Shown: one piece after another, positions 1 to 6,289 of the stretch
Position numbering within the stretch: the first letter of the stretch is position 1
Layout: each line of letters starts with the position of its first letter
Assembly: GCF_000716675.1 (NCBI RefSeq)
Contig: NZ_JNXT01000075.1
Coordinates: 1 to 36,193, forward strand
Length of the DNA: 36,193 nucleotides
Reading direction: 5' to 3'
Source: Streptomyces alboflavus
GTDB taxonomy: Bacteria > Actinomycetota > Actinomycetes > Streptomycetales > Streptomycetaceae
Made by a program: the position numbers and the translations under genes
Notes under the pieces: model-generated
Told to the model about the DNA's origin: nothing
What the model saw: only the letters and a program-made list of their open reading frames with translations
Databases searched by the model: none

Positions 1-78
1 GGGTGGGAGAGAGCCGGTCCGGCGCTTGAGGACGAGGCGCGGAGCGCCAAGAAAGGGGGGAGCGGGGGCGGAGCCCCC
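1..78 (-). repeat. Dispersed 3'-end repeat, copy A
   Basis: This is one of three copies of a compound repeat in the window. Positions 1-49 match 33936-33984 at about nine bases in ten. The core contains GTCC...GGAC and GGCGC-GGA-GCGCC pairings, and a separate hairpin GGGGGC-GGA-GCCCCC lies at 64-78. The hairpin starts 15 bases beyond the stop of the minus-strand gene at 94. Read in that gene's direction the order is stop, GC hairpin, then the GGCGC/GTCC core. A terminator or 3'-end stabilising role is inferred; there is no U-tract. The repeat may extend left of the window. Confidence 0.75.
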
Positions 79-93
79 ATAGGGGAACGCCGG

Positions 94-405
94 TCAGGAG
101 TCGTCGCGCGGATCGCGGTCTTTCTCCAGCCCCTTCAGGAACTCGGGGTTGTCGTCGGGAGCGACCCAGCCACCCCGACGCCCCCGACCAGGCCCCCCCC
201 CGTCCCCCCGCCCGGCCGCAGGCCGCTTCTTGCCGGTGACGAACCACGCGATCGGCCCGAGCAGCACCTCCCCGAAGAGGAGCACGATGATGACCCACAC
301 CACCTTCGGGAGGTGTCGGACTTCCTTCTCGGGTGTGTTCAGGACATCGATGAAGGCGTAGATCCACACGGCCAGGACCAGCAGGAACGGCAGATACCTG
401 AGCAT
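94..405 (-). CDS. PLDc_N-type small membrane protein
   Basis: The product is 103 aa. It opens with a hydrophobic segment (LPFLLVLAVWIYAFIDVL, about residues 4-21), then a polar stretch with NTPEKEVRHLP, then a second membrane segment (VVWVIIVLLFGEVLLGPIAWF, given here only to show the hydrophobic run of about residues 36-56). That two-helix pattern is typical of the phospholipase D nuclease N-terminal (PLDc_N) family, whose stand-alone members have no catalytic HKD motif. The C-terminal 45 residues are Gly/Arg-rich and polar, probably cytoplasmic. The ATG at 405 is chosen because GGGAG lies about 10 bases upstream; a longer reading to 495 adds a non-hydrophobic stretch without a ribosome site. 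It is divergent from the UbiD gene. Its specific function is unknown. Confidence 0.85.
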   Translation of the reverse strand: MLRYLPFLLVLAVWIYAFIDVLNTPEKEVRHLPKVVWVIIVLLFGEVLLGPIAWFVTGKKRPAAGRGDGGGPGRGRRGGWVAPDDNPEFLKGLEKDRDPRDDS

Positions 406-493
406 GTGCGGGAGCTCCCCCAAGACGCGGAGTACGGGCGCCGGGCGCACCCGGTGACCTGGCCAGGGTAGCCGGTGACCGATACTTGACCGC

Positions 494-1945
494 ATGGCTT
501 ATGACGATCTCCGCTCTCTGCTCCGTGCCCTGGAGCGCGAGGGCGATCTCAAGCGCATCAAGGCCGAGGTCGACCCGTATCTGGAGGTCGGCGAGATCGT
601 CGACCGGGTGCAGAAGGCGGGCGGCCCGGCGCTGCTGTTCGAGAACGTCAAGGGCAGCGCGATGCCCCTTGCGATGAACGTGTTCGGCACGGACCGCCGA
701 CTGCTCAAGGCCCTCGGCCTGAAGTCGTACGGCGAGATCAGCGAGAAGATCGGCGGCCTGCTCAAGCCGGAGCTGCCGCACGGCTTCGTCGGCGTCCGCG
801 AGGCCTTCGGCAAGCTCGGCGCGATGGCGCACGTACCGCCGAAGAAGGTGAAGGACGCGCCGGTGCACGAGGTCGTGCTCACCGGCGACGACGTGGACCT
901 GGACCGGCTCCCGGCCCTGTTCACCTGGCCGAAGGACGGCGGGTCCTTCTTCAATCTGGGCCTCACCCACACCAAGGACCCCGAGTCCGGCGTCCGCAAC
1001 CTCGGGCTCTACCGCCTCCAGCGCCACGACAAGCGCACCATCGGCATGCACTGGCAGATCCACAAGGACAGCCGGAACCACTACCAGGTGGCGGCCCGGC
1101 GAGGGGAGCGGCTGCCGGTCGCGATCGCCTTCGGCTGCCCGCCCGCCGTGACGTACGCGTCCACCGCCCCGCTGCCCGGCGACATCGACGAGTACCTGTT
1201 CGCGGGCTTCCTCCAGGGCAAGCGCATCGAGATGGTCGACTGCAAGACGGTGCCGTTGCAGGTCCCGGCGCAGGCCGAGGTCGTCATCGAGGGCTGGCTG
1301 GAGCCCGGCGAGATGCTGCCCGAGGGGCCGTTCGGCGACCACACCGGCTTCTACACGCCGCAGGAGCCCTTCCCCGCGCTGACCATCGACTGCGTGACGA
1401 TGCGCAAGCGCCCGCTGCTCCAGTCGATCGTCGTGGGCCGCCCGCCGACGGAGGACGGGCCGCTCGGCCGGGCGACGGAGAGGTTCTTCCTCCCTCTCCT
1501 CAAGATCATCGTGCCGGACATCGTGGACTACCACCTGCCCGAGGCGGGCGGCTTCCACAACTGCGCGATCGTCGCGATCGACAAGAAGTACCCGAAGCAC
1601 GCCCAGAAGGTCATGCACGCGATCTGGGGCGCGCACATGATGTCCTTGACCAAGCTGATCGTGGTCGTGGACTCCGACTGCGACGTGCACGATCTGCACG
1701 AGGTCGCGTGGCGTGCGCTCGGCAACACGGACTACGCCCGTGACCTGAGCGTCGTCGAGGGCCCCGTCGACCACCTCGACCACGCCTCGTACCAGCAGTT
1801 CTGGGGCGGCAAGGCGGGCATCGACGCGACGAAGAAGTGGCCCGAGGAGGGCTACACCCGGGACGGAGGCTGGCCCGACATGGTCGAGTCCGACCCCGAG
1901 ACGGCGGCGAAAGTCGACCGCCGCTGGAGGGAGTACGGCCTGTGA
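494..1945 (+). CDS. mqnL: UbiD-family decarboxylase of menaquinone biosynthesis
   Basis: The product is 483 aa, a normal UbiD length. UbiD enzymes use prenylated FMN to decarboxylate aromatic acids; in the futalosine route this member is expected to remove the carboxylate from prenylated dihydroxy-6-naphthoate. The signature EGPFGDHTGFY is at about residues 277-287 and carries the catalytic acidic residues of the family. The DRLPALFTWPKDGG segment (near residue 137) and the late HNCAIVAIDKKYPKHAQKV block are also typical. No good Shine-Dalgarno precedes the ATG, so leaderless translation is possible. The stop overlaps the GTG of the prenyltransferase gene by 4 bp. Assignment to menaquinone rests on the UbiA, UbiX and MqnE neighbours. 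The symbol mqnL follows published usage as I remember it. Confidence 0.9.
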   Translation: MAYDDLRSLLRALEREGDLKRIKAEVDPYLEVGEIVDRVQKAGGPALLFENVKGSAMPLAMNVFGTDRRLLKALGLKSYGEISEKIGGLLKPELPHGFVGVREAFGKLGAMAHVPPKKVKDAPVHEVVLTGDDVDLDRLPALFTWPKDGGSFFNLGLTHTKDPESGVRNLGLYRLQRHDKRTIGMHWQIHKDSRNHYQVAARRGERLPVAIAFGCPPAVTYASTAPLPGDIDEYLFAGFLQGKRIEMVDCKTVPLQVPAQAEVVIEGWLEPGEMLPEGPFGDHTGFYTPQEPFPALTIDCVTMRKRPLLQSIVVGRPPTEDGPLGRATERFFLPLLKIIVPDIVDYHLPEAGGFHNCAIVAIDKKYPKHAQKVMHAIWGAHMMSLTKLIVVVDSDCDVHDLHEVAWRALGNTDYARDLSVVEGPVDHLDHASYQQFWGGKAGIDATKKWPEEGYTRDGGWPDMVESDPETAAKVDRRWREYGL

Positions 1946-2847
1946 GTTCCGCTTCCGCCGCCCTGCCGCAGCAGCCCGGCCGCACCAAGGCGTTCCTGCG
2001 CCTGGTCATGATCGAGCACTCGGTGTTCGCGCTGCCCTTCGCCTACATCGCCGCCCTGACCGCGATGTTCGAGTGGGACAAGAACATCCACTGGGGGCGG
2101 CTGCTGCTCGTCACGATCTGCATGGTCGGTCTGCGTACGTTCGCCATGGCGGCGAACCGGATCATCGACCGTGAGATCGACGCCCGCAATCCCCGCACCG
2201 CGCACCGCGAGCTGGTCACCGGCGCCGTCACCGTGAAGTCCGCCTGGACCGGCGCGCTGATCGCGGTCGTGGTGTTCCTCGGCTCCGCCGCGCTGCTCAA
2301 CCCGCTGTGCCTGGCGCTGGCGCCGGTCGCCGTGATTCCGATGGTCGTCTATCCGTACGGCAAGCGGTTCACGAACTTCCCGCAGGCCATCCTCGGCATC
2401 GCGCAGGCCATGGGCCCGATCGGCGCCTGGCTCGCGATCACCGGCGAGTGGTCGTGGACGGCCGTGATCCTGGGGCTCGCGGTGGGCGTGTGGATCGGCG
2501 GCTTCGACCTGATCTACGCCTGCCAGGACGTGGACACCGACCGCGAGGTCGGCGTGATGTCGGTGCCCGCGCGCTTCGGCATCCCCGCCGCGATCCGGGG
2601 CGCGCGCGCCTGCCACGCGATCACCACGGCGCTGTTCGTCTGGTACGCCCTGGAGACCGGCGCGGGCGCGTTCTTCTGGCTCGGCCTCGTCGTCGTCGCG
2701 GGTGCCTTCCTCTACGAACACAGCATCGTGCGGCCGCACGACCTCTCCCGTCTCAACCGTGCCTTCTTCCAGGTCAACGGCTTCATCGGGATCGCCCTTT
2801 TCGCCTGCGCCCTGCTCGACCTGCTCGTCCGCGGCCTGACTGTCTGA
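1942..2847 (+). CDS. mqnP: UbiA-family prenyltransferase (MqnP)
   Basis: The product is 301 aa and polytopic. It should transfer a polyprenyl chain to 1,4-dihydroxy-6-naphthoate in the membrane. The first Asp-rich motif reads NRIIDREIDARNP (N72, D76, D80) and the second YACQDVDTDREVG (D196, D198, D200); together they bind Mg-diphosphate in UbiA enzymes. About eight hydrophobic segments follow the usual pattern. The start is the GTG at 1942, which overlaps the stop of the UbiD gene in a GTGA junction and gives VSSASAALPQQPG before the conserved MIEHSVFALPFAY block; longer readings run out of frame through the UbiD gene. Translational coupling to the decarboxylase is likely. Confidence 0.92.
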   Translation: MSSASAALPQQPGRTKAFLRLVMIEHSVFALPFAYIAALTAMFEWDKNIHWGRLLLVTICMVGLRTFAMAANRIIDREIDARNPRTAHRELVTGAVTVKSAWTGALIAVVVFLGSAALLNPLCLALAPVAVIPMVVYPYGKRFTNFPQAILGIAQAMGPIGAWLAITGEWSWTAVILGLAVGVWIGGFDLIYACQDVDTDREVGVMSVPARFGIPAAIRGARACHAITTALFVWYALETGAGAFFWLGLVVVAGAFLYEHSIVRPHDLSRLNRAFFQVNGFIGIALFACALLDLLVRGLTV

Positions 2848-2873
2848 CGGGCCGTGGGCGGGCGGGGGCGCCC

Positions 2874-3602
2874 ATGGATAGGCTTCACAGTGTGAATGCA
2901 GGAGATACGCAGCGTAGACCTTGGATCGTGGGGGTGTCCGGCGCGTCCGGTACGCCGTACGCCGCTTCGGTGCTCCGGGGGCTGCTCGCTGCCGGGGAGA
3001 GCGTGGACCTCGTGGTGTCCCGGGCGTCGCGGCTCACGCTGCTCGACGAGACGGGCATCTCGTTCCGGGACGCGCACTGGCGGGACGACTTGGGCGCGTG
3101 GCTGGCGCGGGGGGCCGACGGCAAGCCGGGGACGTTCCGGGTGCGCACGGACGACGTGCGGTACTGGGCCGCGGGCGATCTCGCGGCGGGTCCTTCGTCG
3201 GGGTCGTACGCGACGAAGGGCATGCTGATCGTCCCGGCGTCCACGGCGTGCGTGGCCGGGGTGGCGCTCGGGCTCTCGAAGGATCTGCTGCAGCGCTCGG
3301 CGAGCGTGACGCTCAAGGAGCGGCGGCGGCTCGTCGTCTGCGTGCGGGAGACCCCGCTCAACGGGCAGACGCTGAAGCACCTGGTGGGCCTGGACGAGGC
3401 GGGCGCGATCGTGCTGCCCGCCTCTCCGGCGTTCTACGCGGGGGCGACGCACATCCAGGATCTGGTGGACTTCGTCGCGGGGCGGGTGCTCGACGCGGCG
3501 GGGGTGCCGCACGAGCTGTACCGCCGGTGGGAGGGCGAACTCGGCGGTGCGTCGGGAACCTGTGGCTCCCGTCCTGCCGAGGGCGGCTCCGGTGGCGCTT
3601 AG
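2874..3602 (+). CDS. mqnM: UbiX-family flavin prenyltransferase
   Basis: The product is 242 aa from the ATG at 2874, or 236 aa from an in-frame GTG at 2892. UbiX enzymes prenylate FMN to give the prFMN cofactor needed by UbiD, so this gene supplies the cofactor for the decarboxylase two genes upstream. Family marks are the N-terminal GVSGASGTPYA, the SSGSYATKGMLIVPAST stretch, GLSKDLLQR and the late ERRRLVVCVRETPLN. A GGGGG tract lies upstream of the ATG. A Streptomyces-like -10 (TAGGCT, 2879-2884) sits seven bases before the GTG, so a leaderless start at 2892 cannot be excluded. It lies 26 bp after the prenyltransferase gene. Its TAG overlaps the TAA of the opposite-strand mini-gene. The symbol mqnM is used as I remember it from the literature; ubiX is the generic name. 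Confidence 0.9.
   Translation: MDRLHSVNAGDTQRRPWIVGVSGASGTPYAASVLRGLLAAGESVDLVVSRASRLTLLDETGISFRDAHWRDDLGAWLARGADGKPGTFRVRTDDVRYWAAGDLAAGPSSGSYATKGMLIVPASTACVAGVALGLSKDLLQRSASVTLKERRRLVVCVRETPLNGQTLKHLVGLDEAGAIVLPASPAFYAGATHIQDLVDFVAGRVLDAAGVPHELYRRWEGELGGASGTCGSRPAEGGSGGA
2879..2884 (+). promoter_or_regulatory. Possible -10 for a leaderless ubiX start
   Basis: TAGGCT matches the Streptomyces -10 pattern TAnnnT and lies exactly seven bases before the in-frame GTG at 2892. I could not find a convincing -35 at the right distance, so this is weak and competes with the ATG at 2874. Confidence 0.3.
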
Positions 3603-3730
3603 CGCTTCTTCGCGGCGCGCGGCTTCTTGCCGGCCTTGCGCGCGGCGGTCGGGGACTGGTGGGCACGCGAGCGGTTGGCCAGGTCCTGCAGCTCGCGCAT
3701 ACGGGCGTAGGCCATCTCGATCGTGTACAC
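3599..3730 (-). CDS. Small basic conserved-looking protein
   Basis: This is a 43-aa reading frame on the minus strand from the GTG at 3730 to the TAA at 3599. The product starts VYTIEMAYARMRELQDLANR and ends in a Lys/Arg-rich tail (KAGKKPRAAKKR). The first half is a plausible amphipathic helix and the tail could bind nucleic acid. AGGAGA lies about 10 bases upstream of the GTG; an internal ATG at 3715 is an alternative start. The third-position GC pattern looks coding. Its stop overlaps that of ubiX head to tail, and it is divergent from the Lrp gene, sharing the comparatively AT-rich region 3731-3870. No function can be assigned; this is a gene that automatic callers could miss. Confidence 0.6.
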   Translation of the reverse strand: MYTIEMAYARMRELQDLANRSRAHQSPTAARKAGKKPRAAKKR

Positions 3731-3819
3731 GGGGAAACACTCTCCTGAAGTTCGAAGGATCGTCGTTGATCTGCTGAGTTTCCGAAAGATTCGCAGGGCT
3801 CAGACCCTGTTACGCCTTA

Positions 3820-3837
3820 GATTCTACACGTAGACTC
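3820..3837. promoter_or_regulatory. Imperfect palindrome upstream of the Lrp/AsnC gene
   Basis: The sequence reads GATTCTAC-AC-GTAGACTC, two 8-base arms with seven of eight positions paired. It lies 33 bases before the Lrp start in the AT-rich divergent region between the Lrp gene and the mini-gene at 3599-3730. Size and symmetry suit an Lrp/AsnC operator, so autoregulation is inferred. Confidence 0.45.
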
Positions 3838-3870
3838 GAAAAAACGCTAAATAATGAAAGGCTTCGACCT

Positions 3871-4326
3871 ATGGACGCCGTGGACAGGCAGCTCATCCAG
3901 GCTCTGCGCGAGAACGGCCGCGCCTCCTACGCCGAGCTCGGGCGCCTCGTCGGCCTCTCCGGCCCCAGCGTCACCGACCGCATCAACCGCCTGGAGGCGG
4001 CCGGCGTCATCACCGGCTACCGCGCGACGGTCGACTCCGCGTCCCTCGGCCTCGGCGTCATCGCGCTGATCGGCATCTCGCTGTCCGACGCCGCCGACCA
4101 CGAGGACGTGGCGCGGCGCCTGCGGGACCTGCACGAGATCGAGGACTGCTGGTTCATCGCGGGCGACGACTCGTACATGCTCAAGGTGCGGGCCTCCGAC
4201 GTGGACGGCCTGGAGAAGACCATCCGCCGCCTCAGCGGCACCAAGGGCGTCTCGCGGACGCGGACCACGATCGTGCTCTCCACGAAGTGGGAGAACCGGG
4301 TCGGAGAGCTGCCCGAAGAGGTGTGA
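3871..4326 (+). CDS. Lrp/AsnC-family transcriptional regulator
   Basis: The product is 151 aa, a normal length. Residues 1-60 form the AsnC-type helix-turn-helix: MDAVDRQLIQALRENGR, ASYAELGRLVGLS and SVTDRINRLEAAGVITGY. The rest is the RAM ligand-binding and oligomerisation domain (LGVIALIGISL ... CWFIAGDDSYMLKVRA). These proteins usually respond to amino acids or related small ligands. GAAAGG precedes the ATG by nine bases. A near-palindrome lies at 3820-3837. The mqnE gene follows after 59 bp on the same strand, so cotranscription and a link to menaquinone supply are possible; no ligand can be read from the sequence. Confidence 0.9.
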   Translation: MDAVDRQLIQALRENGRASYAELGRLVGLSGPSVTDRINRLEAAGVITGYRATVDSASLGLGVIALIGISLSDAADHEDVARRLRDLHEIEDCWFIAGDDSYMLKVRASDVDGLEKTIRRLSGTKGVSRTRTTIVLSTKWENRVGELPEEV

Positions 4327-4385
4327 GCCCGTAGGCGTACGGTTGGTCAGGTCTGTCGCAGGTCGTCGAAAGAGGTAGTCGGGAC

Positions 4386-5549
4386 ATGGACGCAGGGCTC
4401 AAGCGCGAGCTGGAGGAGAAGGTCCGGGCCGGTGAGCGGCTGTCCCGTGAGGACGGCGTCGCCCTGTACGAGTCCGACGACCTGGCCTGGCTCGGCGGGC
4501 TCGCCCACGAGGTGCGCACCCGCAAGAACGGCGATGTCGTGCACTTCAACGTCAACCGTCACCTCAACATGACGAACGTGTGCACCGCCTCCTGCGCCTA
4601 CTGCTCCTTCCAGCGCAAGCCGGGCGAGAAGGACGCGTACACGATGCGCATCGAGGAGGCGGTCCGGCTCGCCAAGGCGATGGAGGGCGAGAACCTCACC
4701 GAGCTGCACATCGTCAACGGCCTGCACCCGAACCTGCCGTGGCGCTACTACCCGCGCTCCCTGCGCGAGCTGAAGGCCGCGCTGCCGGACGTCTCCCTCA
4801 AGGCCTTCACGGCCACGGAGATCCACCACTTCGAGACCATCTCGGGCCTGTCCGCGTCGGAGATCCTCGACGAGCTGATCGCCGCCGGTCTGGAGTCGCT
4901 GACCGGCGGCGGCGCCGAGATCTTCGACTGGGAGGTCCGGCAGCACATCGTGGACCACCGCACCCACTGGGAGGACTGGTCCCGGATCCACCGGCTCGCC
5001 CACGAGAAGGGGCTCAAGACCCCGGCCACCATGCTGTACGGCCACATCGAGGAGCCCCGGCACCGCGTCGACCACGTGCTGCGGCTGCGTGAGCTCCAGG
5101 ACGAGACCGGGGGCTTCCAGGTCTTCATCCCGCTGCGCTACCAGCACGACTTCGTCGACATGAAGGACGGCAAGGTCCGCAACAAGCTGCAGGCCCGGAC
5201 GAAGATGGCCTCCGGGGCCGAGGCCCTCAAGACCTTCGCGGTCTCGCGCCTCCTCTTCGACAACGTGCCGCACGTCAAGGTCTTCTGGGTCATGCACGGC
5301 GTCGCGACCGCCCAGCTCGCCCTCCAGCACGGCGCGGACGACATGGACGGCTCCGTCGTCGAGTACAAGATCACGCATGACGCGGACAACTTCGGCACGC
5401 CGAACAAGCTGACCCGGGACGATCTGCTCGACCTGATCCGGGAGGCGGGCTTCCGCCCGGTGGAGCGGAACACCCGCTACGAGGTCATCCGCGAGTACCC
5501 CGGCCCCGACCGGGAGCTGCGCGAGTCGCCGCAGCCGATGCGGCTCTGA
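4386..5549 (+). CDS. mqnE: Aminofutalosine synthase, radical SAM enzyme
   Basis: The product is 387 aa. MqnE joins the carboxyvinyl chorismate product (3-[(1-carboxyvinyl)oxy]benzoate) to the adenosyl radical of SAM, giving 6-amino-6-deoxyfutalosine. The radical-SAM cluster motif CTASCAYC gives C66, C70 and C73. It is preceded by VNRHLNMTNV, and TELHIVNGLHPNLPW and LTGGGAEIFD are further family marks. MqnC, the other radical SAM enzyme of the pathway, is similar in outline, but the motif context and position beside the UbiD/UbiA/UbiX genes favour MqnE. Weak purine-rich sequence precedes the ATG. It follows the Lrp regulator by 59 bp. The genes for mqnA, mqnB, mqnC and mqnD are not in this window. 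Confidence 0.92.
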   Translation: MDAGLKRELEEKVRAGERLSREDGVALYESDDLAWLGGLAHEVRTRKNGDVVHFNVNRHLNMTNVCTASCAYCSFQRKPGEKDAYTMRIEEAVRLAKAMEGENLTELHIVNGLHPNLPWRYYPRSLRELKAALPDVSLKAFTATEIHHFETISGLSASEILDELIAAGLESLTGGGAEIFDWEVRQHIVDHRTHWEDWSRIHRLAHEKGLKTPATMLYGHIEEPRHRVDHVLRLRELQDETGGFQVFIPLRYQHDFVDMKDGKVRNKLQARTKMASGAEALKTFAVSRLLFDNVPHVKVFWVMHGVATAQLALQHGADDMDGSVVEYKITHDADNFGTPNKLTRDDLLDLIREAGFRPVERNTRYEVIREYPGPDRELRESPQPMRL

Positions 5550-5634
5550 CCCCCTTCCTTGCCGGTGCCGCTCCCGTGCTTCACTGGAGGGACTCGGCCA
5601 GCGCTGGCTAATCGGAACGGAAGAGTGGATTGAC

Positions 5635-5928
5635 ATGCTCCGCTACACGCTGATGCGTCTCGGGGTCTTCGCGGGCTGCTTCTTGGTGGTCTGGGGGCTT
5701 GTCTACACCGGCGTCGTGCCGCGCGGCCTCGGCGGCTCCAACCTCCTGTGGGTGGCGCTGCTCTCCCTGGTCGTCTCCGCGCCCATCAGCTTCGTGCTCC
5801 TGCGCAAGGAGCGCGACCGCGCCTCGGAGAAGGTCGTCGCGAAGGTCGACAACGTCAAGGCCAGCCTGGAGCGCAACCGCACCCAGGAGGACGACGCCGA
5901 CGACGCCGCGCGCCCGGCGCAGTCGTAG
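5635..5928 (+). CDS. DUF4229 small membrane protein
   Basis: The product is 97 aa. Two hydrophobic segments (about residues 8-25 and 36-54) are followed by a charged helix with LLRKERDRASEKVVAKVD and an acidic tail (EEDDADDAA-like, ending PAQS). This layout fits the actinobacterial DUF4229 family, often found near menaquinone genes. GGAAGAG lies upstream of the ATG. It is 85 bp after mqnE and is followed by a strong terminator, so it closes the block. Its function is unknown. Confidence 0.85.
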   Translation: MLRYTLMRLGVFAGCFLVVWGLVYTGVVPRGLGGSNLLWVALLSLVVSAPISFVLLRKERDRASEKVVAKVDNVKASLERNRTQEDDADDAARPAQS

Positions 5929-5971
5929 GGCCCCGCGCGTAAGGTTCGTCACACGCGCCCACGGACACCGA

Positions 5972-6012
5972 GAACCCCGGTACCGGAGCTTGCCGCTCCG
6001 CTACCGGGGTTC
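5972..6012 (+). terminator. Long hairpin terminator after the DUF4229 gene
   Basis: Arms 5972-5989 and 5995-6012 pair over 18 positions with a single C/C mismatch, around a five-base loop (TTGCC). A short T-rich stretch (CGTCGTTT) follows. The hairpin separates the menaquinone block from the symporter unit. Confidence 0.85.
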
Positions 6013-6057
6013 CGTCGTTTCTGGGACCCTTGGGGCCCCCTCTACCCCAAACAAGTC

Positions 6058-6089
6058 CTTTGATGAACTCAAAGTTCAAGTGTTAACGT
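6058..6089 (+). promoter_or_regulatory. Promoter with nested palindromes for the leader peptide
   Basis: A -35-like TTGATG (6060-6065) and a -10-like TAACGT (6084-6089) are 18 bases apart. The -10 ends seven bases before the ATG of the leader peptide at 6097, which predicts a leaderless transcript. Two perfect inverted repeats overlap the -35: CTTTGA-N5-TCAAAG (6058-6074) and GAACT-CAA-AGTTC (6065-6077). They are good candidates for a regulator site. The promoter call is from sequence pattern only. Confidence 0.6.
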
Positions 6090-6096
6090 GTTCGAC

Positions 6097-6201
6097 ATGA
6101 AGACAGCAGCCGCGCACCGCAACGCCATGAGCGTCCCGCTCGTGGCGCGCCTGCATGTCGATCTCTGCCGCTGCTTCTCCGCGGCCTGTCGCGTCATCTG
6201 A
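6097..6201 (+). CDS. Cys-containing leader peptide (putative attenuator)
   Basis: This 34-codon frame starts at the ATG at 6097 (or the internal ATG at 6127, 24 codons) and stops at 6201, 88 bases before the symporter start. The C-terminal half reads ARLHVDLCRCFSAACRVI, with three Cys in eight residues. It matches the actinobacterial 'putative leader peptide' pattern RRHVDL-x-R-x-x-SA-x-CR found before many sulfur and cysteine-related operons. Cys-rich leaderless short ORFs are known in mycobacteria to act as cysteine-responsive attenuators. Stalling at the Cys codons would change folding of the hairpin region at 6224-6255. The promoter 6060-6089 predicts initiation almost at the ATG. Confidence 0.75.
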   Translation: MKTAAAHRNAMSVPLVARLHVDLCRCFSAACRVI

Positions 6202-6223
6202 ACGACTTCGACATCTGCACCGC

Positions 6224-6255
6224 AGCGGCCCCCGTGACCCTTCGCGGTCGCCGCT
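6224..6255 (+). promoter_or_regulatory. Possible attenuator stem between leader and symporter
   Basis: Two mutually exclusive pairings can be drawn. AGCGGC (6224-6229) can pair with GCCGCT (6250-6255). GTGACC (6234-6239) can pair with GGTCGC (6246-6251) with one wobble. They share bases 6250-6251, as expected for alternative structures coupled to leader translation. No energies were calculated. Confidence 0.4.
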
Positions 6256-6289
6256 CCTCACGTCCCCCGTCTTTACCCGGAGTGTGTCC

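Noticed and set aside
481..493. Leaderless promoter of the UbiD gene
   Set aside because: The bases before the ATG give no good TAnnnT hexamer with a matching -35, although the lack of a ribosome site is noted in the gene entry.
4347..5636. Long minus-strand open frame antisense to mqnE
   Set aside because: Its residues are Leu/Val/Gly/Arg-biased without a recognisable family, and the opposite strand encodes an intact radical SAM enzyme. It is a high-GC shadow.
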